A stretch of 64,000 nt of DNA from an uncultured Pirellulaceae bacterium (GCA_938036435.1 CALHPU010000060.1:57690-121689); one strand, 5' to 3'; positions 28,319 to 37,106 are shown, counted from the first letter of the stretch. The notes: generated by a model from the letters alone, not told the origin. Made by a program: numbers and translations.

Positions 28319-28339
28319 CAGCGCTCTTTCGTGTCTAGG

Positions 28340-29431
28340 TCAGGAAACTTGATGTTGAGAGATCTTCTCCCAGTCGATCACCACACCGTGGCCGGGACGA
28401 TCCGACGCATAGGCGTAGCCTTCTTCAATTTTCAGAGGATGGACTAAGAAGTCATCCAGCCGGAACGCGTGAATCTCCAAGAGAGACGCGTTTGGAATCG
28501 CAGCAAGGCAATTGACGTGCATTTCTTGAATTCCATGCGTCGTTAAATCACGGTTGTAGGCCTCTGCAATATGAGCCACTTTCATAAATGCCGTGATTCC
28601 ACCAAGGTTCGAAATGTCGGCGTCCGGAAACGAAACTCCTCCTTCGGCGATCATCTGGCGGAACTCATAGATGGAGTGGAGATTCTCTCCTGTGCAGACC
28701 GCAATCGGCCCCTCTGTCTCGATGCGGCGAAGTCCCGCAACATCATCGGGAATGGTCGGTTCTTCAATCCAATAAAGGTCATACTTTTCGAACGCGCGAA
28801 CTGCCTTGAGGGCCTTGTCCACTTTCCATTTCATGTTGACATCGACCATCAATTTCGCGTCAGGGCCAATCAGGTCACGGACTGCAGCAATGCGTTCGCA
28901 TTCTTCTGCGATCGAGTCGCGTCCGATCTTGATCTTGATCGCCCGCAAACCCTCGTCCAGAAAACTTTGTGTTTGCTGTAACAGATCCTCTACGGAGAGA
29001 TCAAAATCAATTCCTCCAGCATACGCTTCGACCTTGTTATTGGCACCACCCAAGAACCTCCACAGAGGCTCATCGGCCAGACGCGCCTTGAGATCCCACA
29101 ATGCAGTATCGATCGCAGAGATACCGAAGACGGCAATTCCGCTACGTCCGACGTAGTGCACGGCCCACCAAAGTTTCTTCCAGATCTTTTCGATTTGACG
29201 CGGGTCCTCGCCCAAAATCAGTGGGGCTAAATTATCCCGAACTAGAGTCGCAATAGAAGTGCCTCCCATTTGCCCGACACTGTAGGTGTAACCCATTCCG
29301 GTCGCACCGTCGTCAGTGGTGATTTTGACGACAATCAGTGAGAAATTGTCTTGGAAGCCATGAATCGCGTCTTCCATAGCGCGCGACAGCGGGATGTGGT
29401 AAAGTTCCGTTTCTACTTTTTCGATTTTCAT
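28340..29431 (-). CDS. Enolase-superfamily enzyme, probable 3,6-anhydro-L-galactonate cycloisomerase
   Basis: 363 aa. Mandelate-racemase-type enolase: K166 and K168 in AIKIKIG, D197, E223 and E249 as Mg ligands, and H299 in THGIQEMH as general acid/base. Blocks such as GYTYSVGQMGG, HYVGRSGIA, AYAGGIDFD, EEPTIPDD and GENLHSIYEF resemble, from memory, characterised anhydrogalactonate cycloisomerases of marine agar degraders. The reaction opens the anhydro ring to 2-keto-3-deoxy-L-galactonate. GH117 on one side and an AldA-like dehydrogenase on the other fit the same pathway. A dehydratase of another aldonate (rhamnonate, fuconate) is the main alternative. Confidence 0.78.
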   Translation of the reverse strand: MKIEKVETELYHIPLSRAMEDAIHGFQDNFSLIVVKITTDDGATGMGYTYSVGQMGGTSIATLVRDNLAPLILGEDPRQIEKIWKKLWWAVHYVGRSGIAVFGISAIDTALWDLKARLADEPLWRFLGGANNKVEAYAGGIDFDLSVEDLLQQTQSFLDEGLRAIKIKIGRDSIAEECERIAAVRDLIGPDAKLMVDVNMKWKVDKALKAVRAFEKYDLYWIEEPTIPDDVAGLRRIETEGPIAVCTGENLHSIYEFRQMIAEGGVSFPDADISNLGGITAFMKVAHIAEAYNRDLTTHGIQEMHVNCLAAIPNASLLEIHAFRLDDFLVHPLKIEEGYAYASDRPGHGVVIDWEKISQHQVS

Positions 29432-29560
29432 TTGTGCGATGAGCTACAGTCAGTTCAAAATTCGGTTGGAAGACATAAGAAGTCTATTATAGCCTAGTCA
29501 TCTGTCCTCTAAGAGCGTTTCAGGCCCGCCTGCCGGTAAAAAATTTGTTTGCAGTAGGTG

Positions 29561-31039
29561 TTATTCCGAGAAGTTGACATAGATCGTCTTCTTTTCCAAA
29601 TAGTTCTCCATGCCGTACTTGCCGTCCTCGCCACCGGTACCGCTGAGCTTATGGCCGTTGTGGAAGCCTTGGCGTTGCTCGCCCATGCCACGGTTGACGT
29701 AGATCTCGCCAAATTCCAACTCCCCGACGGCGCGTTGGATGCGCCTGTTGTTTTTGGTGAACAGAAACGCCGACAATCCATAATCGCTATCGTTGGCCAA
29801 TTCTAAAGCTTGGTCATAGCTAGAAATCTTCATGACAGGGCTGACGACGCCAAAAATTTCGTCTCGCATGATCTCCATTTCGTTGGTCGCGCCGGTGAGA
29901 ATCGTAGGCTCGTACCAAAATCCTTTTTCGAATTCCGGGCCTTCGGGACGTTTTCCACCAAGTTCAACTTTGCATCCGGCGTCAATTGCACGTTGTACCA
30001 TCGCTTCCATTTTTTCTAGTTCGACTAACGAAACCTTCGGCCCAATGTCGGTGTCCTCTTGCATCGGATCACCCAGCTTCAGCTTGCTGCTCGCTTCGAT
30101 GTACTTCTGCAGAAATTCATCGTAGACGTCTTCGTGAATGTAGAATCGTTCACTGCACGTACAGACCTGACCTTGATTAAGATAGCGCGACAACATCGCT
30201 CCCTCAATGGCTTTGTCGACATCCCCATCTTCCATCAGAATAAACGGAGCTTTGCCACCGAGTTCCAATCGTACCGCCGTTAAATTTGCGGCACAGTCGG
30301 CAAAAATCTTTTGACCGGTTTTGGTGCTTCCGGTCATTGAAACCAAGCGCGTTAATTTGTTGGTGACCAGTTCCCGACCAATCGAACCGCCATCGCCAGT
30401 AACAACATTCAGCACGCCTTCGGGGAGGCCAGCCTCCAGCGCGAGTCGACCTAATTCCAATACGGCCACCGGTGTGATTTCTGGTGGTTTGACAACCATC
30501 GTGTTCCCAGCGGTCAGCGCCGGTCCGATCTTGCGACAGGCCAAAGCGAACGGAAAGTTCCAAGCCAAAATTCCTACGCAAACTCCGTAGGGGACTTTGT
30601 GGATCATCAAGTGTTCGTCAGGATTGTCCGAAGGAAAGATATCACCTTCCAACCGTCTGGCGCCGTGAGCAGGGTACTCAAGGAAATCTGCCGAAACGCC
30701 GACCTCACCCATCGCCAAACCAAAAGTCTTTCCCTGCTCCGCAACAAGAATTTTCGCCAGGTGTTCTTGGTTGTCGCGGATTTTTGCAGCCAAGGCGATC
30801 AAATGATTGCCGCGCTCGACGGCAGGAAGTTTGGCCCACGCTTTCTGGGCTTCGGTTGCCGATTGAAGAGCGGCCTGAGCGTCTTGGGTGGTGCCGTTGG
30901 GAACGGTGTAAATGATTTCTTCGGTGGCTGGGTTCTCCACGTCCATCCGAGCACCGTTGGATGCATCGCGCCACTGATTACCGATAAACATTCGGTAGGC
31001 TTCTTTGGACCCGTCAGATTGTTTCATTTCGTTAGCCAT
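29561..31039 (-). CDS. Aldehyde dehydrogenase, probable 3,6-anhydro-L-galactose dehydrogenase (AldA-like)
   Basis: 492 aa, the full length for the family. Catalytic C293 in NQGQVCTCSERF, E259 in LELGGKAP and oxyanion N161 in AWNFPFA; the cofactor loop TGSTKTG is at 236-242. The Cys-x-Cys form and C-terminal GEQRQGFHNGHKLSG resemble E. coli lactaldehyde dehydrogenase AldA, to which known anhydrogalactose dehydrogenases are also related. It would oxidise the free aldehyde sugar to 3,6-anhydro-L-galactonate in the cytoplasm. Oxidation of lactaldehyde from fucose or rhamnose is the alternative, but no kinase or aldolase of those routes is nearby. It lies mid-operon. Confidence 0.85.
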   Translation of the reverse strand: MANEMKQSDGSKEAYRMFIGNQWRDASNGARMDVENPATEEIIYTVPNGTTQDAQAALQSATEAQKAWAKLPAVERGNHLIALAAKIRDNQEHLAKILVAEQGKTFGLAMGEVGVSADFLEYPAHGARRLEGDIFPSDNPDEHLMIHKVPYGVCVGILAWNFPFALACRKIGPALTAGNTMVVKPPEITPVAVLELGRLALEAGLPEGVLNVVTGDGGSIGRELVTNKLTRLVSMTGSTKTGQKIFADCAANLTAVRLELGGKAPFILMEDGDVDKAIEGAMLSRYLNQGQVCTCSERFYIHEDVYDEFLQKYIEASSKLKLGDPMQEDTDIGPKVSLVELEKMEAMVQRAIDAGCKVELGGKRPEGPEFEKGFWYEPTILTGATNEMEIMRDEIFGVVSPVMKISSYDQALELANDSDYGLSAFLFTKNNRRIQRAVGELEFGEIYVNRGMGEQRQGFHNGHKLSGTGGEDGKYGMENYLEKKTIYVNFSE

Positions 31040-31123
31040 CTCGATCTCTCTTTTTTTCGCGTTTGAATTGGAGCGGTTCTCGTTGCAGAAGCCAGAAGTC
31101 TTTCTAGCAAGATCTGCGAGGAA

Positions 31124-31894
31124 CTAACGTCCCATCCAGCCTCCATCGACTAGCATCACTGACCCATGGACGTAGGCGGAAGCCTCAGAGGCTAGGAAAA
31201 CGACCGGCCCTTTGAAGTCTGCTGGATTGCCCCAACGCCCGGCGGGAATGCGACCAAGGATTGATTCGCTGCGGACGGGATCGTCTTGGAGGGCTTGGGT
31301 ATTGTCGGTCGCGATGTAACCCGGCGCGATCGCGTTGACGTTCACGCCTTTGCCCGCCCATTCGTTGGCCAGTGCCATCGTCAATTGACCAATGCCGCCT
31401 TTACTTGCGGCATAGCCGGGAACGGTGATGCCCCCCTGATACGTAAGCAATGAAGCCGTGAAAATGACTTTGCCGCTGCCGCGCTCGATCATGTCCTTGC
31501 CGAACTCACGCGACAAAATAAATTGAGCGTTTAGATTTACCTCGACCACTTTGTCCCAGAAATCGTCCGGGTGTTCGGCGGCAGGTTTCCGCAAGATCGT
31601 TCCCGCGTTGTTGATCAGGATGTCGATCTGAGAGTGATTGGCTTTGACTTCAGAAATGAATTTATACAGCGCCTCGCGGTCCGAAAAATCGCATTGGTAT
31701 CCAGTAAAGGAAACGCCCAAGGCAGTGACCTCCTTTTCGACAGCGCTGCCACTGGTTTCGAGCGATGCCGATACGCCGATGATGTTTGCGCCGGCTTCTG
31801 CGAGGCCGATTGCCATGCCTTTGCCGATGCCGCGCTTGCATCCGGTGACGATGGCTGTTTTTCCGGTCAAATCAAACTGCGATAAGTTGCTCAT
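31124..31894 (-). CDS. SDR dehydrogenase, KduD-like (2,5-diketo-3-deoxy acid reductase candidate)
   Basis: 256 aa classical SDR: TGCKRGIGKG near 17, NNAG at 95-98, S148, Y161-x-x-x-K165 and C-terminal VHGSVMLVDGGW. It is close in pattern to KduD/2-deoxy-gluconate 3-dehydrogenases. In the published anhydrogalactose pathway, 2-keto-3-deoxy-L-galactonate is oxidised at C5 and the 2,5-diketo product is reduced to 2-keto-3-deoxy-D-gluconate. With the Zn alcohol dehydrogenase as neighbour (64 bp), this pair would perform the C5 inversion, and this SDR is the natural reductase. The order of the two enzymes could be reversed. Confidence 0.82.
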   Translation of the reverse strand: MSNLSQFDLTGKTAIVTGCKRGIGKGMAIGLAEAGANIIGVSASLETSGSAVEKEVTALGVSFTGYQCDFSDREALYKFISEVKANHSQIDILINNAGTILRKPAAEHPDDFWDKVVEVNLNAQFILSREFGKDMIERGSGKVIFTASLLTYQGGITVPGYAASKGGIGQLTMALANEWAGKGVNVNAIAPGYIATDNTQALQDDPVRSESILGRIPAGRWGNPADFKGPVVFLASEASAYVHGSVMLVDGGWMGR

Positions 31895-31958
31895 GAGTTT
31901 CGTTTGGATCAGAGATGGGTGAAATTATTTTCGCGAAAGTGGTTGTCCCAGCGCTGAT

Positions 31959-32972
31959 TTAGCTGCACTGGATCAGGGTCTTGATGCCGTCGGGATTCGC
32001 ATCGATGGCTTCAAACGCCTCTTGCACTTTGTCGATCGGTATGACTTGCGTGATCAGTTTTTCGAGATGCAGCTTTCCACTGCTGGCCAGTGAGATGGCT
32101 TCGTCGAAGTCCTGTTCTTCGTACAGTCGCGCACCAATCATGCGGATCTCAGACCAGAAAAACTTAAACAGATTAACGGGCTTGGGCTGCGGGTGAATCG
32201 CAACCATCACAATACGGGCTCGCACGTTGACAACTTCAGTCATAACTTCAACGCCGGGTGCAGATCCGGAAACTTCAAAAACGCAGTCCGCCATGCGGCC
32301 ATTTGTCAATCGATCAACGGCCTCGGGAAGTGGTTCTTTGATTGGGTTGACCGCCTCGATTCCTAAAGAACGGGCAAGCTCCAAACGAGTTTCGTTGACC
32401 TCCGAGAGAATGACGTTGGCGCCCTTGTCTTTCGCCACCAGCGCGATCAGCAAACCAATCGGGCCGCCACCAATCACAACAACGGTCTCTCCACTGGCGA
32501 CTTCCCCCATGCGAACGTCATGACAAGCCACTGCCGCCGGTTCGATCATCGCACCGTGCTCAAGCGACAGATCGTCCGGAAGGTGGTGCAGCGTATACGC
32601 CGGAACTGTCCAAGAAGATTGCATACCGCCGGGCAAATCGATACCAATGAATTTAAGATTCTTGCCTACGTGAGCGAATCCCTTGTCGAAATCTGCCGGT
32701 TCCCCAAACCGCAACGGGCGTACGGCGACGCGGTCACCAACTTTAACATTAGTCACGCCGGGGCCAATTTCGGCCACGGTCGCCGATGCCTCGTGCCCAA
32801 TGATCTGAGGATCGGCAACTCGGGCGTCCATTGCTCCGTGGAAGATGTGAATGTCCGTTCCGCAGATGCCACAGAAGCCGACGTCGAGTCTAACTTCGCC
32901 CTCGCTCGGCGCGATGGCTTGGCTCTCGGCGACACCGATGGTTTTGTTGCGAAGGTATTGGGCTGATTTCAT
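31959..32972 (-). CDS. Zinc-type alcohol dehydrogenase (ketodeoxy-galactonate 5-dehydrogenase candidate)
   Basis: 337 aa from the ATG at 32972; the upstream open frame (85 codons) has no family similarity. MDR fold: catalytic zinc ligands C37 (CGICGTD), H60-E61 (GHEASA) and E144 (MIEPAAVACHDV), and a GGGPIG nucleotide motif at 168-173. The loop that normally carries four structural-zinc cysteines (about 85-110) contains none, so the structural zinc is lost. It belongs to the L-idonate/threonine/galactonate 5-dehydrogenase group. In context it probably oxidises C5 of 2-keto-3-deoxy-L-galactonate. It sits between the epimerase and SDR genes in the same direction. Confidence 0.83.
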   Translation of the reverse strand: MKSAQYLRNKTIGVAESQAIAPSEGEVRLDVGFCGICGTDIHIFHGAMDARVADPQIIGHEASATVAEIGPGVTNVKVGDRVAVRPLRFGEPADFDKGFAHVGKNLKFIGIDLPGGMQSSWTVPAYTLHHLPDDLSLEHGAMIEPAAVACHDVRMGEVASGETVVVIGGGPIGLLIALVAKDKGANVILSEVNETRLELARSLGIEAVNPIKEPLPEAVDRLTNGRMADCVFEVSGSAPGVEVMTEVVNVRARIVMVAIHPQPKPVNLFKFFWSEIRMIGARLYEEQDFDEAISLASSGKLHLEKLITQVIPIDKVQEAFEAIDANPDGIKTLIQCS

Positions 32973-33069
32973 GCGTGCTGGTTTGCTGTTTGGATGAAAA
33001 CGAAAACCGAACTCAAAAGAGGTCGGCAAGCCGGTAAGGTTCTCGGCCGTTGTGGATGCGGTTTTAAAA

Positions 33070-34131
33070 CTAGGCGAGTCCCGGATCGACAGAGAATTTA
33101 TAAACCGTTTTCTCGCTGTACTTCTCTCCGGGAGACAGTATGCTCCGTGGGCCATTGATGTTTGGTCCGTTGGGATACTTGGACGTTTCCAAACAGAAGC
33201 CACGGAACTGTCCAAATTGAGCGCCACTTTCGCGCTTCAGATCGTCCGACGTGTAACGGCCCGTGTACAGCAGCGTACCGGGTTCGGATGAAAATACTTC
33301 CAGACGTCGGCCGCTGGTCGGTTCGGTCACTTCGGCGACTTTCTCAAATGCATCGGGCGATTTTGAGAATGCGTAGTAGTGTTCAAAGCCCATCGGAAGT
33401 TCGCCGAAGCAGTCTCCGATGCGCTTGGCCGTGTTGAAGTCACAGGCCGTGCCGGAGACGCTGGTTTCAACTCCGACGGGCACGTTGGTTTCGTCGGGCT
33501 CGAGGTAGCGATCACTGGAGAGCTGAACAACGTGATCCAGCACAGTGTCTTTGAAAGCATTCAGGTTGAAGTAGGTGTGGTTGGTCAGCGAGAGCGGCGT
33601 TGCTTTGTCGGTCGTAGCCGAATAAGAAATCTCAAAGGCATTATCGGCCGTCAGTTTGTATTCGACCGTCACATCGACATTTCCCGGAAAGGACTCTTCT
33701 CCATCGGAGCTGTTGAGTGACAGGACTAGCGCGACATGATCGTCTTCTTCATTGGATTCTTCGACTGACCAAATACGCTTGTCGTAGCCCACGATTCCGC
33801 CGTGCAGATGGTTGGGCCCATCGTTGGTGGCGACCTGATGTTCGACGCCATCGATCGAGAATTTTCCATCTTTGATTCGGGCTGCATAGCGTCCGACGAG
33901 GCAACCGAAATAGGGCGAGTTGCCTTTGTAGTCTTCCGAGAAATACCCATCGAGCGTATCAAATCCACAGACGATGTCCTCGACGTTGCCATTTCTATCG
34001 GGTGTAGTAATGGAGGTGACCGTGCCGCCGTAGGTGCAGATTTTCACGACGACGCCATTGCCATTGTCCAATGTGTAGAGCTCAACTGCTTCGCCGTTAA
34101 ATTCACCAAACGATTCTTCTTCAATTTTCAC
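33070..34131 (-). CDS. galM: Aldose 1-epimerase (galactose mutarotase)
   Basis: 353 aa. R81 in GRYAARI, NHLHGG at 107-112, NHTYFNL at 184-190 (the catalytic His pair) and a C-terminal FCLETSKYPNGPN that supplies the general-base Glu. It interconverts alpha and beta anomers of galactose or glucose. No signal peptide is seen, so it is cytoplasmic. Agar is a polymer of D-galactose and anhydro-L-galactose, so the gene handles the D-galactose half or the hexose released alongside. It is placed 28 bp after the transporter gene. No galK, galT or galE is in the window. Confidence 0.9.
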   Translation of the reverse strand: MKIEEESFGEFNGEAVELYTLDNGNGVVVKICTYGGTVTSITTPDRNGNVEDIVCGFDTLDGYFSEDYKGNSPYFGCLVGRYAARIKDGKFSIDGVEHQVATNDGPNHLHGGIVGYDKRIWSVEESNEEDDHVALVLSLNSSDGEESFPGNVDVTVEYKLTADNAFEISYSATTDKATPLSLTNHTYFNLNAFKDTVLDHVVQLSSDRYLEPDETNVPVGVETSVSGTACDFNTAKRIGDCFGELPMGFEHYYAFSKSPDAFEKVAEVTEPTSGRRLEVFSSEPGTLLYTGRYTSDDLKRESGAQFGQFRGFCLETSKYPNGPNINGPRSILSPGEKYSEKTVYKFSVDPGLA

Positions 34132-34159
34132 TTTGCTATCTCCTGAAGGTGAATAAGTT

Positions 34160-35293
34160 TTAGACGCGATTGGTTGCCTTAAGGATCATCGAAGTAGCGT
34201 CTGCGGGAACGACGTCGGCGGTTGGCGGGTCGATAGGTGCGGAGGCTGCTGCTGACTGTGATGCAAGGTATTGGCTGCCGGTGAGGACCAGAACGCCGAT
34301 GACCATGCAGGCAAGTCCCTTGTAGAGAAATCCTTTTGCACCCAGTGAAGCCTTCGCCCACTCACCGGTGAGAATGCCGCTGACAACAGCAATGACTAAA
34401 CAGGTCGTGTTGAAGATGGCGTAGACAACGATTGGGCCGTTGGCTCCCAACGCGTTGGCCGCAAAAGCGTACATCGCAGAAGCGGCGTAATGAAAGAAAG
34501 CCATGATCGCGATCAGGATGATATTAACGATCAATGCCGATGTCGAAAAAGATCCCCAAGCTTTCTTTTGTGTCAGTTGCCACGCGAAGTAGAGTGTCAT
34601 CACGACGCCACCGCTGAGGAACACTGGCAGCATCACAGCCATGGCCGTCATCCATTCAGGGTTTCCGTTAGCGACCACTAGCTCCTTCAAGGGCCCTCCA
34701 CCGTAAGTGAACGCGACGTTGAATCCGGTGGCCAGTAAGCCGCCGATGACTGCGATGGCAATGCCCGTCGCGTACGATTTCTTCTTCGGTGCATCTGCGT
34801 CTTCAGCTAGAGCGGCTTCGTCCTTCTCTCGCGCGAGTCCTGCTTTTCCGTTGAATACTACGCCCATGAGAACGATGGAAAGTCCGACTAGAATCAATGC
34901 CAAAACTGGAATCGCTGGGAGGGCTTCGCCCTTGTAGAGATTGATTCCCAGCGGGAGTGTGCTGCCGACGAGAATTACGGTTCCAATGAACAGCGAAAAA
35001 CCGAGTGACAAGCCGATGTGGTCAATGGCTTTGCCCCACATCATGACCCCGACGCCCCAGAGGAAACTTGAAACGACCATCGTCATCAAAATGCTGCTGT
35101 CGAGCTGCGAATAGATGTCTGTGACCCCCTTCATCATGCTGAAGGTCAGAATCAACGGCACGACAAACATCGTCAGCAGAAAGAAGAGACTCCACTTATT
35201 CTCTTCTTGGAAATCCTTGACGTACTTGCCCGGCAGCGCGTAGAGTCCCAACATTGCGCCGGCCAAAAGTGCCGACAATATACCGATCAACAT
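34160..35293 (-). CDS. RhaT-like sugar:proton symporter
   Basis: 377 aa with about ten membrane helices in the L-rhamnose-proton symporter (RhaT/DMT) pattern, e.g. the opening GAMLGLYALPGKYVKDF and the WGVGVMMWGKAIDHIG block. A charged cytoplasmic insert at about 155-172 separates the two halves. The C-terminal tail of about 30 residues is hydrophilic. In this operon it is the only transporter, so it should import the monosaccharide released by GH117 (anhydrogalactose or galactose) rather than rhamnose; that is inference from position. It follows gntR by 56 bp. Confidence 0.8.
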   Translation of the reverse strand: MLIGILSALLAGAMLGLYALPGKYVKDFQEENKWSLFFLLTMFVVPLILTFSMMKGVTDIYSQLDSSILMTMVVSSFLWGVGVMMWGKAIDHIGLSLGFSLFIGTVILVGSTLPLGINLYKGEALPAIPVLALILVGLSIVLMGVVFNGKAGLAREKDEAALAEDADAPKKKSYATGIAIAVIGGLLATGFNVAFTYGGGPLKELVVANGNPEWMTAMAVMLPVFLSGGVVMTLYFAWQLTQKKAWGSFSTSALIVNIILIAIMAFFHYAASAMYAFAANALGANGPIVVYAIFNTTCLVIAVVSGILTGEWAKASLGAKGFLYKGLACMVIGVLVLTGSQYLASQSAAASAPIDPPTADVVPADATSMILKATNRV

Positions 35294-35349
35294 AATCTGT
35301 GTTCCTTACGTTAAATGATGGTAGTGCCGGCGGCGAGGCGGCAAATGAT

Positions 35350-35985
35350 CTACTTGTCGTCGATGTCACTCGAAGATGCGGGCTGAGCCGCTGCGGTGGT
35401 GATGTTCCTTTCAATCGCGGAAAGGGTTTCTTCAAGATTTTGATTTTTGATCAATTCAAAAATCTCTTCGTGCTCGCCGTAGGCCTCGCTGAAGGACTCC
35501 AAACGTGAGTAAGTCAGCAACATTCGGGCACACAGTTGACGCCACGTTTGAATGAACTCTTCTCCGCCGCACTCATGGAGGATGGACCGGTGGAACTCCA
35601 TATCGGCCTTGGCCACCTCGATGACATCCTCGGAATCACATGCGACTTTAAGCGCCGCGAGCGCCACCTCGATCTTGGCATGGCTTTCGGAATTCAGTTT
35701 TTCGAATCCCTTACGAACGATATGCAATTCGATCTGTGAACGTAGTGATGCCACAAAGCTGCGGTCCTCCAGCGCCGGAGGGTGGCGAACTGTCACACCC
35801 CGATTGGAGTGATAGGCAAGAAACCCTTCTTGTGATAATTGCAGAAACGCATCGCGGATGGGGCCTCGGCTGACACCAAAACGCTTCGCCATCTTTGTCT
35901 CACGCAGCGGACGGCCGGCTTCAAAAGCGCCAGCAACCAATTCGTCTCTAATTTTGCCGGTGATTTCTTCTCGGATTGACGCCAT
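35350..35985 (-). CDS. GntR-family regulator, FCD subfamily
   Basis: 211 aa. Winged HTH at 1-70 with the recognition region GVSRGPIRDAFLQLSQEGFL. The FCD ligand/metal domain spans about 75-200, with D128-x-x-x-H132 (DMEFH) and a later EH (171-172) that typically bind a divalent metal beside a small acid effector. It is the first gene of the minus-strand sugar operon and divergent from KDPG aldolase. The palindrome at 36045-36058 lies about 60 bp before its start, so autoregulation and control of both directions is likely. The effector could be a pathway acid such as anhydrogalactonate or KDG (inference). Confidence 0.9.
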   Translation of the reverse strand: MASIREEITGKIRDELVAGAFEAGRPLRETKMAKRFGVSRGPIRDAFLQLSQEGFLAYHSNRGVTVRHPPALEDRSFVASLRSQIELHIVRKGFEKLNSESHAKIEVALAALKVACDSEDVIEVAKADMEFHRSILHECGGEEFIQTWRQLCARMLLTYSRLESFSEAYGEHEEIFELIKNQNLEETLSAIERNITTAAAQPASSSDIDDK

Positions 35986-36044
35986 GTATAATCACTCTCT
36001 TATTTGCTTTTGAACTGTAAATAACAGTGGCAGAAACTGGAGTC

Positions 36045-36058
36045 GATTGTCTACAATC
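36045..36058. promoter_or_regulatory. Palindromic operator candidate ATTGTCTACAAT, site 2 (gntR-eda)
   Basis: GATTGT-CT-ACAATC, a perfect palindrome around a 2-bp centre, in the divergent region between gntR and eda. Its 12-mer is the reverse complement of that at 27052-27063. This is the expected place for a GntR autoregulatory operator. Confidence 0.65.
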
Positions 36059-36196
36059 CTGCTTGCATACAGATTAATGTTAAAATCCGATCCGTCAACG
36101 ACAAATTACTCATGTGTGAACCAGTGAATCAGAAAACTGGTATTTCTTTCGTGTATTTTGTCTCCCTTAGTCCCTCTGACCGAAAATGTAGCTCAA

Positions 36197-36808
36197 ATGA
36201 TTCAGGAACTTGAAGCACTTAAAATTATTCCCGTTGTGGCGATCCATGACGCCGACCATTCAGAATCATTGGCTCAAGCCCTTATCGCCGGTGGTCTGGC
36301 GGTCGCTGAAGTGACCTTGCGAACCGAAGCAGGATTGGATGCCATCGCTCGGTTGGCCAAAATTGACAATTTTCTCATTGGAGCGGGAACGGTCCATAGC
36401 GTCACCGATGCTAAACAGGTCGCCGATGCTGGCGCCAAATTCGTAGTCACCCCCGGCTTTAATCCGAAGACCGTTCAGTGGTGCCTCGACAATGACATGC
36501 CGATCTTTCCGGGGATCTCTAGCCCGACGGATCTTGAAATGGCCTTGGAGTTTGGTCTTCAGGTCGTAAAATTTTTCCCGGCCGAACGTATCGGTGGAAT
36601 TCCAATGCTCAAAGCGTTGCAAGGACCGTACGGCGGTATTCGCTTTATTCCTACCGGCGGTATTAATTCGCAAAACATCGCCGATTACTTGGCGCTGCCT
36701 TCGGTTGTGGCTTGCGGCGGAAGCTGGATGGTGAAGTCTGACATGATCAGTAGTGGTCAGTTCGATCAAATCACCGATATCACGAAAAAGGCGTTGGCAG
36801 CCTGTTAA
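36197..36808 (+). CDS. eda: KDPG/KHG aldolase
   Basis: 203 aa from the ATG at 36197; a TTG at 36158 would add 13 residues that are not typical of the family, and neither start has an evident Shine-Dalgarno. Class I aldolase: E38 in AEVTLRTE and Schiff-base K125 in VVKFFPAE, phosphate-binding FIPTGGI near 150, and the ending GGSWMV. It splits 2-keto-3-deoxy-6-phosphogluconate into pyruvate and glyceraldehyde-3-phosphate. That is the last step of both anhydrogalactose and alginate catabolism, and the gene is divergent from the GntR regulator. A KDG kinase that would supply the substrate is not in the window. Confidence 0.92.
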   Translation: MIQELEALKIIPVVAIHDADHSESLAQALIAGGLAVAEVTLRTEAGLDAIARLAKIDNFLIGAGTVHSVTDAKQVADAGAKFVVTPGFNPKTVQWCLDNDMPIFPGISSPTDLEMALEFGLQVVKFFPAERIGGIPMLKALQGPYGGIRFIPTGGINSQNIADYLALPSVVACGGSWMVKSDMISSGQFDQITDITKKALAAC

Positions 36809-36899
36809 GCGCCCGATATCACAATATCAAATGACCCCCTGTTTCGTGACGGTCGGAGACAAGTAGAACTGACTTCAGCTTCGCGGCGTAAACAAAAAA

Positions 36900-37057
36900 G
36901 GTTCTTCCCAGAACTTAGTGGCACGAGGTTCTTGTTGAATTAGCCATTTCGAATGGATGTAGTGGGATTCGCCAGAATTCCTTTAAGAAGAGCCGGTTGG
37001 AATTCTGGCGAATCCCACTACGATTTCCAAGGCAGCCATTAAAATCCGGGAAGAGCC
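36900..37057 (-). repeat. 158-bp palindrome-bearing dispersed element, copy B
   Basis: Reverse-complement copy of 16531-16688 with 3 substitutions and no indels. Palindrome arms at 36959-36981 and 36999-37021. It lies between the convergent eda and dockerin-protein genes. Both the left end of this copy and the left end of copy A abut an A-rich run. Nothing else is recognisable in 36809-36899. Confidence 0.9.
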
Positions 37058-37106
37058 ACAAAAAAAGAGAGCCACAAAAAAAGAGAGCCACAAAAAAAGA
37101 GAGCCA
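37055..37106. repeat. Three tandem 16-17 bp units copied from a terminator tail
   Basis: GCCACAAAAAAAGAGA-type units start at 37055, 37071 and 37088. On the minus strand each unit reads GGCTCTC followed by a T-run, i.e. the 3' half of the adjacent terminator stem plus its U-tract. This looks like slippage or serial duplication of the terminator tail. Confidence 0.75.

Noticed and set aside
36900..37057. Sigma-54 promoter (TGGCAC...) inside the 158-bp element
   Set aside because: The -12 part does not match TTGC at the required spacing.
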